A DNA stretch of 7,774 nt, taken from Candidatus Delongbacteria bacterium (GTDB taxonomy: Bacteria > Bacteroidota > Bacteroidia > Bacteroidales > ML635J-15). Made by a program: the position numbers and the translations under genes. This document shows positions 6,730 through 7,774 of this stretch, one piece after another. Where the stretch lies: NCBI GenBank assembly GCA_027858215.1, contig JAQIDD010000190.1, positions 1-7,774 on the forward strand, given 5' to 3'. Within the stretch, counting starts at the first letter, position 1. Every line of letters starts with the position of its first letter. Below the pieces are notes generated by a model that was not told the DNA's origin, ran no database searches, and saw nothing but the letters and a program-made list of their open reading frames with translations.

Positions 6730-7020
6730 GAAAAGCTACAAACATTTTTATGGAAGAGTTGGTCGAAAATGGAGATTTTACAAGAAAGGTAATTATCTTT
6801 TTCTGCCGGAAGTATAGTGGAGCCAAACACAAAAGAATTGGTGAACGTTTCGGAATAAGCGATGCAGCGGTATCACAGACAAGCCGGAGGTTGGCCTTGA
6901 AAGCCAAAGAAGATCAGCAACTAAAGAAGATCAGCAACTAAAGAAGATCAGCAACTAAAGAAGGTGATAAGCAGGCTGGAGGTTATATTGTTGAGACCTG
7001 ACCCCTTTATATACTTATGA
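6714..7020 (+). pseudogene. C-terminal remnant of REP-associated Y1 transposase
   Basis: The plus-strand frame through SLSRKATNIFMEELVENGDF continues into RKVIIFFCRKYSGAKHKRIG and ERFGISDAAVSQTSRRLALK. This is the DnaA-like helix-turn-helix tail typical of REP-associated tyrosine transposases (pattern RN.AIYL.RKYTG..L.EIGE.FGI..SAVSQ...R). The whole catalytic domain with HUH and Tyr is missing. The frame stops at 6941 inside a 17-bp tandem repeat. Removing two repeat units restores a frame reading KKVISRLEVILLRPDPFIYL to the stop at 7018-7020. The remnant is thus an internally deleted, frameshifted relic. An active role as a small DNA-binding peptide of about 70 residues (from TTG at 6723) cannot be excluded but has no ribosome binding site. 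Confidence 0.68.
6907..6968 (+). repeat. 17-bp tandem repeat, three perfect units plus a partial
   Basis: The unit AAGAAGATCAGCAACTA occurs at 6907-6923, 6924-6940 and 6941-6957. It is followed by AAGAAGGTGAT with one mismatch. The unit length is not a multiple of three, so the array puts a stop codon into the transposase remnant. Perfect identity of the units suggests recent expansion. Confidence 0.92.
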
Positions 7021-7036
7021 CCCCTTTATATACTTA
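6999..7036 (+). repeat. Duplicated 19-bp element end
   Basis: Two perfect head-to-tail copies of TGACCCCTTTATATACTTA, preceded by GAGACC. A GACCTGACCCCTTT-type sequence at the 3' end of a Y1 transposase relic looks like the downstream boundary of the element; that reading is inference. The first copy contains the last codons of the restored transposase frame. Confidence 0.85.
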
Positions 7037-7050
7037 GATATATAGATATA

Positions 7051-7070
7051 TATACGTATACGTATACGTA
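7051..7070. promoter_or_regulatory. Palindromic TATACG repeat, candidate vapBC operator
   Basis: TATACGTATACGTATACGTA; positions 7053-7070 are a perfect 18-bp palindrome containing two GTATAC dyads. It lies 8 bases upstream of the predicted -35 of vapBC. AbrB/SpoVT-type antitoxins such as VapB commonly bind short AT-rich inverted repeats near their own promoter, so an autoregulatory operator is a reasonable reading. It could instead be AT-rich debris at the element boundary. Confidence 0.45.
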
Positions 7071-7077
7071 AAAAAGT

Positions 7078-7106
7078 TTGCAAAAAGTATAAAGTAGGAT
7101 TATTAT
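7078..7106 (+). promoter_or_regulatory. Predicted sigma-70 promoter of vapBC
   Basis: TTGCAA (7078-7083) and TATTAT (7101-7106) are separated by 17 bases, the optimal spacing. They match the consensus at 4 of 6 and 5 of 6 positions. Transcription would start near 7113, about 33 bases before the vapB ATG. AT-rich sequence makes chance matches common here. Confidence 0.5.
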
Positions 7107-7145
7107 AAATAATATAGAAATAAATTAAAGTAAAGAGGTGGATAA

Positions 7146-7409
7146 ATGTATGCTAAAATATCAAAAAAAGGACAAGTCACAATACCTAAAACCATAAGGG
7201 AAGTTCTAAAGATCGAAAACGAAGGCGGAATATTGTTTCTTGTGGAAAATGACGTAATAAAACTAAAAGGCATTCCAGGTTCATCAGCCCGGGATTTAGC
7301 CGGAAGCCTGAAGAAATATGCTAAAGATTACATTCCTCTGAAAACAATAAGAAAAAAAATCAAAGGAGAAATTATAAATGAAATTGCTCAAGAAGGTTTA
7401 TCTGATTGA
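7146..7409 (+). CDS. vapB: VapB-type antitoxin, AbrB/SpoVT DNA-binding
   Basis: 87 residues. GAGGTG lies 5 bases before the ATG. Residues 1-46 are a SpoVT/AbrB swapped-hairpin domain: MYAKISKKGQVTIPKTIREV with the conserved KGQVTIP..IR core (8-18), then GGILFLVENDVIKLKGI. The C-terminal half (about 50-87), rich in Lys and helical, should wrap around and block the VapC active site. The gene overlaps vapC by 32 bases, so the two are co-translated with the antitoxin first. By family knowledge the VapB dimer represses its own promoter, more strongly with VapC bound. Confidence 0.88.
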   Translation: MYAKISKKGQVTIPKTIREVLKIENEGGILFLVENDVIKLKGIPGSSARDLAGSLKKYAKDYIPLKTIRKKIKGEIINEIAQEGLSD

Positions 7410-7774
7410 TACAAATGTTATCCTGAGGTATCTATTAGGAGATCATGCAGAGCTCAGTCCCAAGGCCGAAGCATTTATGCTGGCCGTATCTAAAGGGACA
7501 AAAAAGGCTGATATTATGGATGTTGTTATTGTTGAATGTATCTATGTAATGAACAAATTTTATAAAATTCCAAAAAGTGAAATTGTAGGGAAATTAAGCG
7601 GAATATTAAATTTTGCCGGGATTGTTAATACTGGAAAATCAAAAATCCTTGAAGCATTGCTCAAATATAGAGATTCAAATATTGATATTGTAGATTGTAT
7701 CCTTGCAGCAAATTCCTCTAATTCCAGGATCGTAATTTCATTTGACAATGATCTGATAAAATTAAAAGCGATCA
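7378..7774 (+). CDS. vapC: VapC-type PIN-domain RNase toxin (3' end beyond window)
   Basis: 132 complete codons are visible; the stop lies beyond the right edge. AAGGAG (7363-7368) lies 9 bases upstream of the ATG, inside vapB. The PIN-domain acidic residues are all present: D11 in YLIDTNVILRYL, E53 in IVECIYVM, D106 in DIVDCILAA and D123 in ISFDNDLIKL. These bind the Mg2+/Mn2+ used for RNA cleavage; characterised VapC toxins cut tRNAs or rRNA, and the target here is unknown. VapC proteins are usually about 130-145 residues, so only a few residues are missing. No sign of inactivation. Confidence 0.88.
   Translation, partial: MKLLKKVYLIDTNVILRYLLGDHAELSPKAEAFMLAVSKGTKKADIMDVVIVECIYVMNKFYKIPKSEIVGKLSGILNFAGIVNTGKSKILEALLKYRDSNIDIVDCILAANSSNSRIVISFDNDLIKLKAI

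Noticed and set aside
6701..6907. Minus-strand frame of 68 codons
   Set aside because: Antisense to the transposase remnant, whose plus-strand translation matches a known helix-turn-helix tail.
7560..7748. Minus-strand frame of 62 codons
   Set aside because: Antisense to vapC, which has a complete set of PIN-domain catalytic residues.

Overview
The window reads as chromosome of a Gram-negative, pilus-bearing bacterium with moderate GC content. The layout of the minor-pilin operon, the style of its long PilY1, the sigma-54-type promoter and the debris of a REP-associated Y1 transposase all fit a sulfate- or metal-reducing Desulfobacterota (former Deltaproteobacteria) member. That taxonomic guess is inference; no rRNA or other marker gene is present.

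Positions 1-5782, minus strand: a compact type IV pilus minor-pilin operon in the order fimT/gspH, pilW, pilV, pilX, pilY1. The genes overlap or are separated by at most 33 bases. A near-consensus -24/-12 (sigma-54) promoter sits directly in front of fimT. Four small prepilins carry class III signal peptides. The fifth gene encodes a large secreted PilY1 adhesin/tip protein (1167 residues seen, stop beyond the left edge). In the known system, minor pilins and PilY1 form a priming complex at the pilus tip that starts pilus assembly and mediates adhesion. Asp/Asn-rich, calcium-loop-like segments recur in FimT, PilW, PilV and PilY1.

Positions 5806-6729: a hepT-mntA (HEPN/MNT) toxin-antitoxin pair on the minus strand, flanked by two direct copies of a roughly 50-bp sequence. 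Each copy is followed on the plus strand by what looks like debris of a REP-associated (Y1/HUH) transposase. The left relic has only a possible HUH-motif scrap. The right relic keeps a clear C-terminal helix-turn-helix domain, whose reading frame is broken by a 17-bp tandem repeat, and ends in a duplicated 19-bp sequence.

Positions 7037-7774, plus strand: an AT-rich palindromic region, a sigma-70-like promoter, and a vapBC toxin-antitoxin operon (AbrB-type antitoxin, PIN-domain toxin) that runs off the right edge. The window is therefore a conserved pilus operon abutting a small accessory patch holding two unrelated RNase-type toxin-antitoxin modules and a decayed mobile element.
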